Shown here in pieces: positions 14,869 to 24,129 of a stretch of DNA of 32,310 bases (the stretch's first letter is position 1; each line of letters begins with the position of its first letter). Below the pieces are notes generated by a model. The model was not told where the DNA came from. It saw only the letters and a list, made by a program, of their open reading frames with translations, and did no database searches. The stretch is from JAUNKE01 sp041853585 (GTDB lineage Bacteria > Bacillota > Clostridia > Peptostreptococcales > Filifactoraceae), in the NCBI GenBank assembly GCA_041853585.1, contig JBGZSM010000049.1, positions 1-32,310 on the forward strand, read 5' to 3'. The translations under genes were made by a program, and so were the position numbers.

Positions 14869-15673
14869 GGTCACCGGATTTCCTGCGACAGACGGAGCGG
14901 GTGTAAAATTGGTTCGTGTCTTGGGACATGGTACGGTGAATGAGTTTGACCCCATCTTAATGCTGGATTCTTTTGACAGTCAGAATCCGGATGACTATAC
15001 GGCGGGATTTCCGATGCATCCTCATCGAGGGATAGAAACTGTAAGTTATGTGTATAAAGGAAAAATGAAACACAAGGACAGTCTTGGATTTGAGGATACC
15101 GTAGATGACGGCGAGGTTCAATGGATGACTGCCGGCTCAGGAATTTTGCATGAGGAGCAGCTTCCGCCGAGCGAGCGTTTGTTGGGTGTGCAACTTTGGT
15201 TGAACTTACCTGCGGACAAAAAGATGGTGGAGCCGGAATATCACAGCATTAAGAATAACCAAATTCAAGAGATTTCTTTTGAAGGCGGAAAACTTCGTCT
15301 GTTGGCGGGGGATTACAAAGAGTATAAAGGATTTCAAGGAAAGTATTCGCCGCTGAATTATTATGACATCGAGTTGGAGCCGAACTCAAAGATTGAGATT
15401 GAAACAACTTCGGAAGATTCGATTATGCTGTTCACTTTGTTGTCGGATGTTACCGTTGAGGGAGAGCGTATCGAGGAGAAAACAGCAGCGAAATTGACAC
15501 AGGGCAGCTCCGTAACGATTGAGTCGGGTTCGGAAAAAGCGAAGGTATTATTTATCGGTTCTAAAACTTTGAACGAGAGCATTTCATGGGGCGGGCCGAT
15601 TGTTATGAATACAGAAGCTGAATTGAAACAAGCATTTGTTGAGCTTCGAAATGGAACTTTTATTAAAAAATAA
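14846..15673 (+). CDS. Pirin family protein (quercetin 2,3-dioxygenase-like)
   Basis: 275 residues. ATG 14846 overlaps the marR end by 23 bases and has GGGAGG (14832-14837) upstream, so translation is coupled. A bicupin: the metal site is His 58 and His 60 (FPMHPHRGIETVSY), His 102 and Glu 104 (TAGSGILHEEQLP), the same arrangement as in known pirins. The C-terminal cupin (residues ~170-275) has lost metal ligands, as usual. Some pirins open the ring of flavonols such as quercetin, others are redox-sensing regulators. With its neighbours it probably takes part in detoxification of quinone-like compounds. Confidence 0.92.
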   Translation: MKRKVQNKVTGFPATDGAGVKLVRVLGHGTVNEFDPILMLDSFDSQNPDDYTAGFPMHPHRGIETVSYVYKGKMKHKDSLGFEDTVDDGEVQWMTAGSGILHEEQLPPSERLLGVQLWLNLPADKKMVEPEYHSIKNNQIQEISFEGGKLRLLAGDYKEYKGFQGKYSPLNYYDIELEPNSKIEIETTSEDSIMLFTLLSDVTVEGERIEEKTAAKLTQGSSVTIESGSEKAKVLFIGSKTLNESISWGGPIVMNTEAELKQAFVELRNGTFIKK

Positions 15674-15696
15674 TTAAATTTAAAGGAGATTAAAAA

Positions 15697-16269
15697 ATGA
15701 GCATTGTAAAATCATTGGAAAAAAGAAGAACTTATTATAACATCAATAAACAGCTACCGGTTTCTGCGGATGAAGTGGTAGCAAAGATTCAGCAGGTTAC
15801 GGAGTTGGTACCGGACGCATTTAATATGAAGAGTGCAAGAGTGGTTGTAGCGCTTGGTGAGAAGCATGATTTGCTTTGGGATGAAATTTATAATGTGTTT
15901 GACGGAAAAGTGCCTAGAGAAAAAATTGATTCTTTCAAAGCGGGTGCAGGTACGGTATTGTTCTTCTATGATGAAAATACGGTAAAGGCACTTCAGGAGC
16001 AATTTGCACCTTATGCGGAGAATTTCCCGGTATGGGCAAACCAGGCGAACGGAATGCTTCAAATCAGCGTTTGGTCTGTGTTGAGAGAACTTGAGATAGG
16101 CGCGTCGCTTCAACATTACAATCCGGTAATTGACCAAAAGGTAAAGGAGCTCTTTAATGTTCCTCAAGAGTACAAGTTGTTGGCACAAATGCCGTTTGGT
16201 GGAATCGTCAGCGAGCCGGATGCGAAAGACAAAGAAGATATTTCAAAGCGTGTGGTAGTTGTAAAATAG
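15697..16269 (+). CDS. Nitroreductase family protein
   Basis: 190 residues; AAAGGAG (15682-15688) precedes ATG 15697. FMN-dependent reductase of the small single-domain type: SLEKRRTYYNI at the N-terminus (FMN phosphate-binding Arg), WANQANGMLQISVWSVLREL in the core, and MPFGGIVSEPDAKD near the C-terminus. It resembles the MhqN/YdfN-type reductases that are induced by quinones. It ends the marR operon, 23 bases after pirin, and is followed by a long terminator stem. Substrate is unknown. Confidence 0.9.
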   Translation: MSIVKSLEKRRTYYNINKQLPVSADEVVAKIQQVTELVPDAFNMKSARVVVALGEKHDLLWDEIYNVFDGKVPREKIDSFKAGAGTVLFFYDENTVKALQEQFAPYAENFPVWANQANGMLQISVWSVLRELEIGASLQHYNPVIDQKVKELFNVPQEYKLLAQMPFGGIVSEPDAKDKEDISKRVVVVK

Positions 16270-16318
16270 TCTATTGAAATAGACGGTTTGAATACAGTGT
16301 ACTGTTTTTAGATAGATG

Positions 16319-16362
16319 AAAAGCTGTTGCAAAATGAGATTTTGTTTTGCAGCAGCTTTTTT
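16319..16362 (+). terminator. Terminator of marR-pirin-nitroreductase operon
   Basis: AAAAGCTGTTGCAAAA (16319-16334), ten-base loop, TTTTGCAGCAGCTTTTTT (16345-16362); 16 pairs with one G-U. Confidence 0.88.
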
Positions 16363-16396
16363 ATCAAGCGATTCGATTAGCGACACGATTTGCTAT

Positions 16397-16432
16397 AAAA
16401 AATGGCTTGCTCTTACGAGTTTGCCATTTTTT
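16397..16432. terminator. Bidirectional terminator between convergent genes
   Basis: AAAAAATGGC (16397-16406) and GCCATTTTTT (16423-16432) with an inner CTC/GAG pair. Read on the minus strand it ends the helicase gene that stops at 16471. Confidence 0.75.
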
Positions 16433-16470
16433 AGATTTTGATTTTTTTGAGGGAATCCGTTTCGTGGATA

Positions 16471-19400
16471 TCATTGCAGTTTGAGCATGGTATTGCTGTT
16501 GTCTATTTTTCCGTTTTGAATGAGTTCATCGAGAATTTCCGACAGTTTTTGCTGAATGCTCGGAGTGCTTCGAGTGTAGCCCAACTTTTTACCGGTTTCT
16601 TTGATGAGCGCATCTCTTGGAATGGAAATTTGTTCCTGGAGCACAAGCTTGATTGCGTTTTTTAACTCTTGGGGATGGATTTGCTCGATGTCGCGTTTGT
16701 TTTCTTTTCCATTTTGGCGTACCAGATTGTAATTGCTCTCGTCCTGATTGGATTTCCAAAAGTATCGATTCCCTTGTACCAATGTGAACTTTGGATTGAG
16801 CAAATTGATTTGCTGAATAATTGCCGATTGCACATTGATATTTGCGCGCGTGATGCCGAATGCTTTGAGAATTTTTTTGTGGAGCATCGCTTCGCTGATG
16901 GGTGCTTCGTATTGAATAATCGTTGCGATATATTCAGAGAGTATCGGCATATTCTTTTGTGCAGTAAAAGTGGCCGCCGTCTGTGTGCGTTCTTTGAGCG
17001 GCGCAAGTTCATAAGGCACTTCTAAAATCTTTTCTTGTGGAAAAGTATTCGGCGCATATAATTGATTTTCATTTTCAGTCGCGATGTTTTCCACAGCGCT
17101 TTCTTCCGCTACTTCGTTTTGATTTTCCAAATCGCTTGTCGAATCTGCTGTCGGCTCGCTATCGGCGCTTGGATTTATCGGATTTTCAATCGCCGTTTCA
17201 TTTTGTGTTTCGGCTGTGTTCTCCAATTTTATATCCGTTTCAAAATTATTTTTCAAATCATTTTCTTTTGATTCAAAAACAGTTTCTTCCGTAGCAAGTT
17301 CCAATTTTTGTGAAGAGTGTATGCTTTCATTTCTTGGAGTAGCCGGAATATTTTTTTGATGGGATGAATTTTGTTGTAGCTCGGATTCAATCGGGATGCC
17401 GCTTTCAATTTTTTGTAAGAGCAGCAGAATTTTGTCAAGCTCTTTTTGCTGATTTTCGTAGTAGTCGATGCTCCAAATTCGATGAATATTCCAGCCGAGT
17501 CCTTGCAAAACGGAGAAGGCGGATAATTCGCGGTCGCCGGTTGTTTTGGCATCACGATAGTTGTCGCCGTCGAGCATAATGCCGAGCAGATATCGGGAAG
17601 GGTTTTTCGGGTCTACTACCGCCAAATCGATTTTGAATTTGGAATGACCGACTCGATGATGTACCGTATATCCTTTATCGCTCAGTTTTGTTTGGATGCT
17701 TTTTTGAATTCCGAAAGCATCTTTTTGTTGTTGCGTTGTCGTATTGAGTTTTCCATCTCGCGCGTATGCCAAAAATTCGCGTAGTGCGGCAACTCCTCTC
17801 GCCTGTGTTCGGGAGAGGTCGATGTCTTCGGGCGCAAGCGAGGAGAATACGAGCATTTCCTGTCGTGAGCGGGTGACGGCAACATTGAGTCTGCGCCATC
17901 CGCCGTCTTGGTTGAGCGGTCCGAAGTTCATATAGACTTTGCCTTCATTGTCCGGTCCGAAACCGATGGAAAAGAGGATGACATCACGCTCGTCGCCCTG
18001 CACATTTTCAAGGTTCTTGACGAAGAGCGATTCTTCGGCTTCGTTTGCCCAAAGGTCGAGCTCGGCGTCTTGGGCGTAGGCTTCTTCCAACAAATCTTCT
18101 ATCAGTTTTTGCTGGGAGATGTTGAAGGTGACTACGCCGATGCTTTGATTTTTTTGCTCGGGGTCTTGAAAGCGACGGATGATTTCATCGACCAGCATCT
18201 TGGCTTCGATAGGATTGGTTCGACTCGCTCCTCGCTCAAAGATTCCGTTGCTTGCGATGAGCCGCACTTTTTTCTCTTGGTCATTGGCTGACGGGAAGGT
18301 GTAGAGCTTGCTCTCATAAAATGCTTCGTTGCTGAATGCGATGAGGCTTTCGTGTCGTGAGCGGTAGTGCCAAAGCAGATGAGTTTGCGGCATGGAGAGT
18401 GCCAAGCAGTCGTCCAGAATACTTTCGAGGTCTTCTTCCTCCAAATTTTCTTCGTCCAATGCGTTGTTGCTGAAGAAGGAGGTCGGCGGCATTTGGTTGG
18501 GGTCTCCGACGATGATTGCTTCTTTGCCGCGTGCGAGAACGCCGACGGCTTTGGCGGTTGTCAACTGGGATGCTTCGTCAAAGATGACGAGATCAAAATG
18601 ATGTTGAACATCCAAGTATTGTGCGCATGAAATCGGGCTCATCAGCATACAGGGACTGAGCCGCGGCAAAATGCTCGGGATTTGTGTAAACAGCTTTCTA
18701 ATACTTAATCCTCTCGCTTTGGAGCGAATGGCTTTTTGTAAAATGCCAAGCTCGGAGCTTTGCGATGCTTCTTTGGTAAAGTTGGGGACACGGGATGCCA
18801 AACGGTAGAAAATTTCTTTTTTTGTCAGATCCTGCAATTCATCGCCAAGTTTTTTGAAGCGAGTTATTTTTTCGTTGAAGGTTGCGCCGGAAAAATTATG
18901 CAAAATCGGGTCTTGCAGGGTCAGTATGATTAGTTGTGTAAAAAGATTTTTTCGATAAGCACTTTCAAATTCCTCCGGTTTCAGCTGATATGGTGCTTGG
19001 GCAAGTGAGTCCAAGCCGAGATTTTGCAACTCGATTCTTTTGGCATTGAACTGTGTCCACTCTCGAATGTAGTCGGCTTTGGATTGCAATGCTCTTGCAA
19101 ATTCCAGTTGCTCGCTCAGATAGTCGTCGCACAAATGTTCGAGCGGCTCGATTTCGGTAAGTGCATCTTTGCTTTGCAAAAATTTTCGATAGCTTGACGA
19201 AAAATCTGCAGTCAAAAGTGCAATATTTTTGCGCGCTTCGTGCGGGCGCTCAATTTTGTCCAAGATTGCAAGACTTTGCTTGGCTTCTTCGGCAAATTGT
19301 GTAATGCTTGCCCAATCGTTTTGCAGACGAAGATTTCCGAGCAGGCTTTTCACGCTTTGGGCTTGGGCAACTTTTTGTGTTGCTTCCTGATAGGCAAGCA

Positions 19401-21309
19401 GATCGGCAAAAACTTCTCCCAATCGATTCGTGTCAATTTTTCCTCGAGCAAAGGAGGAAAGTGTAGATTTGGTTTTGAGCTGTCCGAAGAATTTGCCGAA
19501 AAATCCTTTGGCGGTGTATTCTTCCCACTGCGCTGAAAGCTCGCGAGCGTCCTGATTCAAAAATTCTTCGTGCCAATCGACAAGCAGCTGTTGACTTTTT
19601 TCTTCGGCAAGTTCGGATTCTGTTGCAAATTCGTAAATCTCTTGGAGTTTTTGTGCGCTGAGCATTGTCCACTCGTCCGGCAGCTTGTTCCACAGTATAA
19701 AATATTGTAAAATCTGATTCATTTCCTCCAGTTGGGCGAGGCTCTGAACAGGTTTTTGGTAAATATTTCGGGCAATCGGTGTAGCGATTTGCAAAAGTTC
19801 CGATACAGATTTTTCGTATTCCGCCGCTTTTGGCAAAATTCGTTGCTTGAGGCTGTTATCATATTGTGCAAGCCCAATCCATCGGAGCGGATTGCTTGCT
19901 ACATCGCCAAGCGATTTGCTGTTTGCGGCGAGTTCTTGAATCAGCAAACAATGTTGTTCGTAGAGATCCCGATTGATTTTTTGTGCATATTCAAGGCTGA
20001 TTTCGACATCTTTTGCATTCTTGTCATCTTCGTATGCGTTGAGCATTTCGTAAAAGCTGAAATCAGATGCTCTTTTTTTGTGCAGTGCATCGGCATACTC
20101 GTCGAGGTCTTTTCGGAGTTGATGAACTTGCTCCGCCATCTTGGCGTATTGCTCCGGATTGTGTTTGGAAACGGCTTCGGCAGCAATCATCAACTGGCTC
20201 ATCACATCGCTTTTTTTAGCTTTGTTGGAATGAAGCTCCAGACAAAATGCAGCAAGCCCCAAGCGTGCCATCCTTTTTTGAACGACGGAGAGCGCCGCCA
20301 TTTTTTCGGCAACGAAAAGAATGGTTTTTCCCTGTGCCAATGCGTTGGCAATAATTCCGGTGATGGTTTGAGATTTACCGGTTCCCGGCGGTCCGTGCAA
20401 GACAAAGCTCTTGTCTGCACTTGCCGATTCGATGGCGTAAAGCTGTGACGCGTCGGTCGGAATCGGCACGAGGGAGCGGGCGTCGGAAATTTTTTCATCC
20501 ATTTGCATCGCTTCCGCCTGCCATGCCAACTTACCGTCCATAAGGCTCTTTACCAATTTGTTTTGAGCAAGGATATCGGCGCGAGTGTGCAAATCGTTCC
20601 ACATCACAAATTGAGAAAATGAAAAAATACCGAGATAGGAGGATTTTAAAATAGTCCAATCCGATTGCTTGACGATGGCTTGCTCAAAAATGGAAAAAAT
20701 TTTGAGCAAATCGATGCCGTTATCGTCCATCGGAATCGGATCCAGCCCTTCGATTCGTATATCAAAGTCCTGCTTGAGCATTTCAAGCAGCGTAGTGTTG
20801 AGCATGACTTCTTCATCCCGTTGGCGAAGAATATATCCCAGTGCACTCGATTTTCGCACGAGCTCCACCGGAACCAGCACCAAGGGGGCATAGCGCAGTT
20901 TGTCTTTCGATTTGGGCTCAATCCACTGCATCAATCCGATGGCGAGATACAATGTATTCGCACCGGTTTCCTCGATGGATGAGCGACTTGTCCGATACAA
21001 TGTAACAATCGCCTCTTTGAGATGATGCTCCAAAAGTGGACTATAAATAGTTTTGTCGCTCCAAAGTATCTGCTTCACTTCATCCAATCGATGCAAATTG
21101 GAAAAATTGATTTCTTCCGGATATTTTTTCGGCAAAATATTATAACCGGAGCTGACAGTAAAACTTTTGCCGCTCGCCAGCAAATCTTCAACTCCTGCCG
21201 GCTCTGCCAATAATAAGGGAAGTAAATTTTTGCTCACTCGAAGGTTGAGCAGATTGTTTCGCAAGCTCAAATCCAGTAATTTTCGTTCCCATTGTAGTTG
21301 CTTGGACAT
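16471..21309 (-). CDS. DUF4011-helicase-Vsr-like-DUF3320 protein
   Basis: 1612 residues; TAAGGAGGG precedes the start at 21309. The N-terminus (WERKLLDLSLRNNLLNLR) is DUF4011. A superfamily 1 helicase follows: Walker A VLHGPPGTGKSQT (Lys 312), Walker B VIFDEASQL (Asp 911), HYRSRHE, ENVQGDERDVI and NVAVTRSRQ (Arg 1147). The ~600 residues between motifs I and II are helical, probably coiled coil. A Vsr/DUF559-type PD-(D/E)XK nuclease follows (GHSKFKIDLAVVDP with Asp 1228, then GIMLDGDNY). An acidic low-complexity linker (~1330-1410) leads to a DUF3320 end. From memory this layout matches the single-gene anti-phage system called Hhe, which should be checked. It is not in an operon and has a repeat-filled upstream region. 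Confidence 0.9.
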   Translation of the reverse strand: MSKQLQWERKLLDLSLRNNLLNLRVSKNLLPLLLAEPAGVEDLLASGKSFTVSSGYNILPKKYPEEINFSNLHRLDEVKQILWSDKTIYSPLLEHHLKEAIVTLYRTSRSSIEETGANTLYLAIGLMQWIEPKSKDKLRYAPLVLVPVELVRKSSALGYILRQRDEEVMLNTTLLEMLKQDFDIRIEGLDPIPMDDNGIDLLKIFSIFEQAIVKQSDWTILKSSYLGIFSFSQFVMWNDLHTRADILAQNKLVKSLMDGKLAWQAEAMQMDEKISDARSLVPIPTDASQLYAIESASADKSFVLHGPPGTGKSQTITGIIANALAQGKTILFVAEKMAALSVVQKRMARLGLAAFCLELHSNKAKKSDVMSQLMIAAEAVSKHNPEQYAKMAEQVHQLRKDLDEYADALHKKRASDFSFYEMLNAYEDDKNAKDVEISLEYAQKINRDLYEQHCLLIQELAANSKSLGDVASNPLRWIGLAQYDNSLKQRILPKAAEYEKSVSELLQIATPIARNIYQKPVQSLAQLEEMNQILQYFILWNKLPDEWTMLSAQKLQEIYEFATESELAEEKSQQLLVDWHEEFLNQDARELSAQWEEYTAKGFFGKFFGQLKTKSTLSSFARGKIDTNRLGEVFADLLAYQEATQKVAQAQSVKSLLGNLRLQNDWASITQFAEEAKQSLAILDKIERPHEARKNIALLTADFSSSYRKFLQSKDALTEIEPLEHLCDDYLSEQLEFARALQSKADYIREWTQFNAKRIELQNLGLDSLAQAPYQLKPEEFESAYRKNLFTQLIILTLQDPILHNFSGATFNEKITRFKKLGDELQDLTKKEIFYRLASRVPNFTKEASQSSELGILQKAIRSKARGLSIRKLFTQIPSILPRLSPCMLMSPISCAQYLDVQHHFDLVIFDEASQLTTAKAVGVLARGKEAIIVGDPNQMPPTSFFSNNALDEENLEEEDLESILDDCLALSMPQTHLLWHYRSRHESLIAFSNEAFYESKLYTFPSANDQEKKVRLIASNGIFERGASRTNPIEAKMLVDEIIRRFQDPEQKNQSIGVVTFNISQQKLIEDLLEEAYAQDAELDLWANEAEESLFVKNLENVQGDERDVILFSIGFGPDNEGKVYMNFGPLNQDGGWRRLNVAVTRSRQEMLVFSSLAPEDIDLSRTQARGVAALREFLAYARDGKLNTTTQQQKDAFGIQKSIQTKLSDKGYTVHHRVGHSKFKIDLAVVDPKNPSRYLLGIMLDGDNYRDAKTTGDRELSAFSVLQGLGWNIHRIWSIDYYENQQKELDKILLLLQKIESGIPIESELQQNSSHQKNIPATPRNESIHSSQKLELATEETVFESKENDLKNNFETDIKLENTAETQNETAIENPINPSADSEPTADSTSDLENQNEVAEESAVENIATENENQLYAPNTFPQEKILEVPYELAPLKERTQTAATFTAQKNMPILSEYIATIIQYEAPISEAMLHKKILKAFGITRANINVQSAIIQQINLLNPKFTLVQGNRYFWKSNQDESNYNLVRQNGKENKRDIEQIHPQELKNAIKLVLQEQISIPRDALIKETGKKLGYTRSTPSIQQKLSEILDELIQNGKIDNSNTMLKLQ

Positions 21310-21329
21310 ATTTCCCTCCTTAATTTGCT

Positions 21330-21748
21330 TAGCTTTTTTGATTTATACTGCGTTAAGTGCACTCGAGCAATCGGTCACATATTTGTATATGCTCCCTCTT
21401 GCTCTCGCTTCTTGCCTTGTCTAAAAACAAAAAATCGTTGCAAATTTTGCTTAGCTTTTTTGATTGAATTTGTCTAGCTTTTTTTGTTTAAACTTTGTTG
21501 AGTGCGTTCAGTTGCGCGGTCTCGTACATCTGGGTACGCTATCTTGCCCCTTCACTTCTCGCCTCGTTTAATCCAAAAAAATCGTTGCAAATTTTGTTTA
21601 GCTTTTTTTGTTTGAATTTGTTTAGCTTTTTTTGTTTGAATTTGTTTAGCTTTTTTGATTTAATTTTGCTTAGTTTTTTGATTGAATTTGTCTAGCTTTT
21701 TTTGTTTAAACTTTGTTGAGTGCGTTCAGTTGCGCGGTCTCGTACATC
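21330..21748 (-). repeat. Intergenic repeat array upstream of the helicase gene
   Basis: Two kinds of repeat are mixed. (a) A ~24-base unit with consensus TTTGTTTAGCTTTTTTTGTTTGAA occurs about five times in a row at 21594-21710 and twice at 21444-21491. (b) A ~115-base block, containing GTGCGTTCAGTTGCGCGGTC and ending near AAATCGTTGCAAATTTT, is present at about 21485-21597, in a diverged form at about 21336-21445, and as a partial copy at 21695-21748. The 75 bases 21456-21530 and 21674-21748 are identical. The centre of each block can fold (GTAC..GTAC; CATAT..ATATG). Direct repeats with no unique spacers of constant size: not CRISPR. Confidence 0.85.
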
Positions 21749-21918
21749 GTTTTTTGCTTTATACTTTATTAGCTTGTTGATGTTTGCTTTTTAAGCTTTT
21801 TTGAATGGATGTGCTTTTTGTTTCGATGGAACTCTTTTAGATATTGTATATCAAATTTTGTCAAATCACAAGAAGGCGAAGAGTATGGGTCTTAAATCTT
21901 GGCGTATTCATTCTATGT
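21749..21918. other. Unassigned intergenic stretch
   Basis: T-rich on the plus strand, with further AAGCTTTTTTGA-like words related to the 24-base unit up to about 21830. No ORF, promoter or RNA gene was recognised in it. Confidence 0.5.
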
Positions 21919-21949
21919 AAAAAGCGTAACAATGTTGCTACGCTTTTGT
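21919..21949 (-). terminator. Terminator of transglutaminase-like gene
   Basis: AAAAGCGTA (21920-21928) and TACGCTTTT (21939-21947) with an inner CAA/TTG pair. On the minus strand the stem ends in TTTTT. It lies 60 bases beyond the stop of the gene at 22006. Confidence 0.8.
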
Positions 21950-22005
21950 TTAGAGCTTTATTCGTTTTGTTTTTTGCCTCTATAATAAGGAAGCTTTGTG
22001 ATTTT

Positions 22006-23859
22006 TTATTTTAAATCGGAAAGTTTATAAAACTTTTTCGGATAATCGCTCGGTGAATTGTGGGTAAAATTGTAGTTCCAAATTCTATTTTTCCCGATAT
22101 TTTCCGCTGAGCGCAGGAAGGAATCGTAAACCATAGAGCGTACATTGTTGGTGTAATAGTAGTCGCCATGGTATGAATCGACATGGTACCATTGTCCATC
22201 GATGTTTACCTGATTCCATGCATGGTTGAGTTTTTTGTCGAAGACTTCGGTCTGCATTTGCGGCAATATGGCGTCAAAGTATCTTTTTTGTACTTTCGGA
22301 TTCCATTCCGGATAGTAAATTCCGCTGACAAATCTTGATTTCAATCCGGCTCTTTCGGCGATTCGATTGTAAGCCATCGTATAGCCTTCGCACACACCGG
22401 CATTTGCCACCAGTACCGCACTATGATTGTATCGGTTGTATCCGCGGTTGTTATCCTCGTTGACTGCAGTGTGAAGTATCAGGTAGTCGTAGATGAATTT
22501 TGCCTTCTCCAAATCGCTCATCTTATCAACTTCATCCTTCTCGATGATTTCATCGATTTTGTTTTCCGCTTCCATCAGCTGTTCTTTTGTGATGTGGTAT
22601 GTGATACCGATGGCATATCTGTTTACACCTGCAATACCGGTCGGCGTATTTGTTTTGGCATTGTCTCGTGCTGTCCAAAATCTCGCTATTCGGACGAGGC
22701 TGGCATCAACCGGCTTGTTCCATAACTCCCAATATAATTTGTCAACATCTTCATCGGTTGCGTAGAATGTGATGGCAAGCTTTCGTTTGTAAATGGATTT
22801 GATGACATAGTCTTTCAAATCTTCCGGTCTGCCCGCAAAATTGGTGTCGGTATAGACCAGTTCTTTTTCAAGGTCAAGCTTTTCGCTGATAAATTCCGCT
22901 ACGGTTTTTACTTCATCGGTTTTTTCGTATTTGAAAATAATCGGCTGTGTATTTTCTTCCAGCGTGACGATTTGCGGCTCGGAAGGCTTGATATATTTTT
23001 TTATTTCTTGCGCTTTTTCCGTTACGATTTCGCCGGCGAATCCGATTTTAGTGATGCTCGGTGCAATTTCTTTACCGTCGGTGTCCACAAATTTTATTTT
23101 GTATTTTACTTGGATTTTCGGCATTTTTTCGTATTCAAATACGATGGTGGTCTTTTCGCCTTCCGAAAGCTTCACGATTTGTGGCTCCGAAGGTTGGATA
23201 TATTTATCGATTCTCATTGCCTTCTCGGTAATCACTTCGCCGGCGAATCCGATTTTAGTGATGCTCGGCGCAATTTCTTTACCGTCGGTGTCAAAGTATC
23301 GAATTTGATATCTAACCTGTACTTTTGTGTTGTCATCGAGTTTTTTAACTTCCTCGAGTATCAACAGCACTTGTGCTTCATTTTTTGCGTCTTGAATTTC
23401 CGATTTTGCGGAATTTTTTTCTCTCAGACTGATTCGGCTAAGTTGTTCTATTTGATGGAGTGCATCTTGTTTCAATAGCTCGAGTTTGACAGCGTCGATT
23501 GAGCGGTATTCAAATACGATGAAGTTGCTCTCTTTCGCAAGCACCAATTTTTGCTCGCGTGGCGATATCGGTTCGTGGTTTGCTATGGGGATGGCTCTTT
23601 CGCTCACCTCTTCTCCCAAAAAACCGATTTTTGTTCGGCTGAAATCAATTTCATTTTGATTTTCGTCGATGTATCGGACTTGGTATCGGACTTGAATTTT
23701 TTCTTCCGTCGTCTTTTCCGATGTGATTATGGCAGTACCGGGCTCACTCGCAATCTCGTTTGCAAACACATCGGTTGCAAAAGAAAATACGAATGAGCAG
23801 ATTGCCAAAATGAAAAATACATGCTTTGTTTTTTGCATTATTTTCTTGTTAGAAAACAT
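22006..23859 (-). CDS. Secreted transglutaminase-like protein with MucBP-like repeats
   Basis: 617 residues; AGAAGGAGGAAG precedes ATG at 23859. A signal peptide (HVFFILAICSFVFSFATDVFA) is followed by three related modules (about residues 55-118, 180-245 and 250-315) of the pattern YQVRYxDxxGxEI..TKIGFxGE...KA..I..YI.PSEPQIV, similar to MucBP-type beta modules. A helical GA/FIVAR-like spacer (LHQIEQLSRISLREKNSAKS) sits between modules 1 and 2. The C-terminal part is a transglutaminase-like cysteine peptidase fold with Cys 490 (NAGVCEGYTMAYNRIAERAG), His 546 (LNHAWNQV) and Asp 561 (QWYHVDSYHGD). No LPXTG anchor. It probably acts on the cell surface or on host glycoprotein and cuts or cross-links peptides; substrate unknown. 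Single-gene unit. Confidence 0.88.
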   Translation of the reverse strand: MFSNKKIMQKTKHVFFILAICSFVFSFATDVFANEIASEPGTAIITSEKTTEEKIQVRYQVRYIDENQNEIDFSRTKIGFLGEEVSERAIPIANHEPISPREQKLVLAKESNFIVFEYRSIDAVKLELLKQDALHQIEQLSRISLREKNSAKSEIQDAKNEAQVLLILEEVKKLDDNTKVQVRYQIRYFDTDGKEIAPSITKIGFAGEVITEKAMRIDKYIQPSEPQIVKLSEGEKTTIVFEYEKMPKIQVKYKIKFVDTDGKEIAPSITKIGFAGEIVTEKAQEIKKYIKPSEPQIVTLEENTQPIIFKYEKTDEVKTVAEFISEKLDLEKELVYTDTNFAGRPEDLKDYVIKSIYKRKLAITFYATDEDVDKLYWELWNKPVDASLVRIARFWTARDNAKTNTPTGIAGVNRYAIGITYHITKEQLMEAENKIDEIIEKDEVDKMSDLEKAKFIYDYLILHTAVNEDNNRGYNRYNHSAVLVANAGVCEGYTMAYNRIAERAGLKSRFVSGIYYPEWNPKVQKRYFDAILPQMQTEVFDKKLNHAWNQVNIDGQWYHVDSYHGDYYYTNNVRSMVYDSFLRSAENIGKNRIWNYNFTHNSPSDYPKKFYKLSDLK

Positions 23860-24084
23860 ATTTCTTCCTCCTTCTATCTTTTTATGCGTTTTAAAACATA
23901 CACGATTGCTATTGTATAAAAATATATCAAAAATGTCAATGTATTTTTATTGTATATTAGACCGGGAAATTTTATGTGAAAATGGATGGCCGGAATCAAA
24001 ATTGTAAGCAAAAAAAGATTCGGTGCCGATGAGTCGCGCATCCAATTGGAATTATCTTGAAAGTGAGAAAAAGTAAAAAGCATC

Positions 24085-24113
24085 TAGACAAAAATTCGAT
24101 TTTTGTTTATAAT
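24085..24113 (+). promoter_or_regulatory. Promoter of proS T-box leader
   Basis: TAGACA (24085-24090), a 17-base spacer and a perfect TATAAT (24108-24113). The 225 bases from 23860 to 24084 hold the divergent upstream region of the transglutaminase-like gene; no other element was recognised there. Confidence 0.75.
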
Positions 24114-24129
24114 TTAGAAATAATATGCG

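Noticed and set aside
19732..20448. 238-residue ORF opposite to the helicase gene
   Set aside because: Lies fully within a well-supported helicase frame, with Cys/Phe-rich antisense composition and no own ribosome binding site.
21495..21695. 66-residue ORF in the repeat region
   Set aside because: It is the 24-base tandem unit read as LNLFSFFC repeats, an artefact of a repeat length divisible by three.
21444..21748. CRISPR array
   Set aside because: The 24-base units are adjacent and degenerate without unique spacers of constant length, and no cas gene is present.
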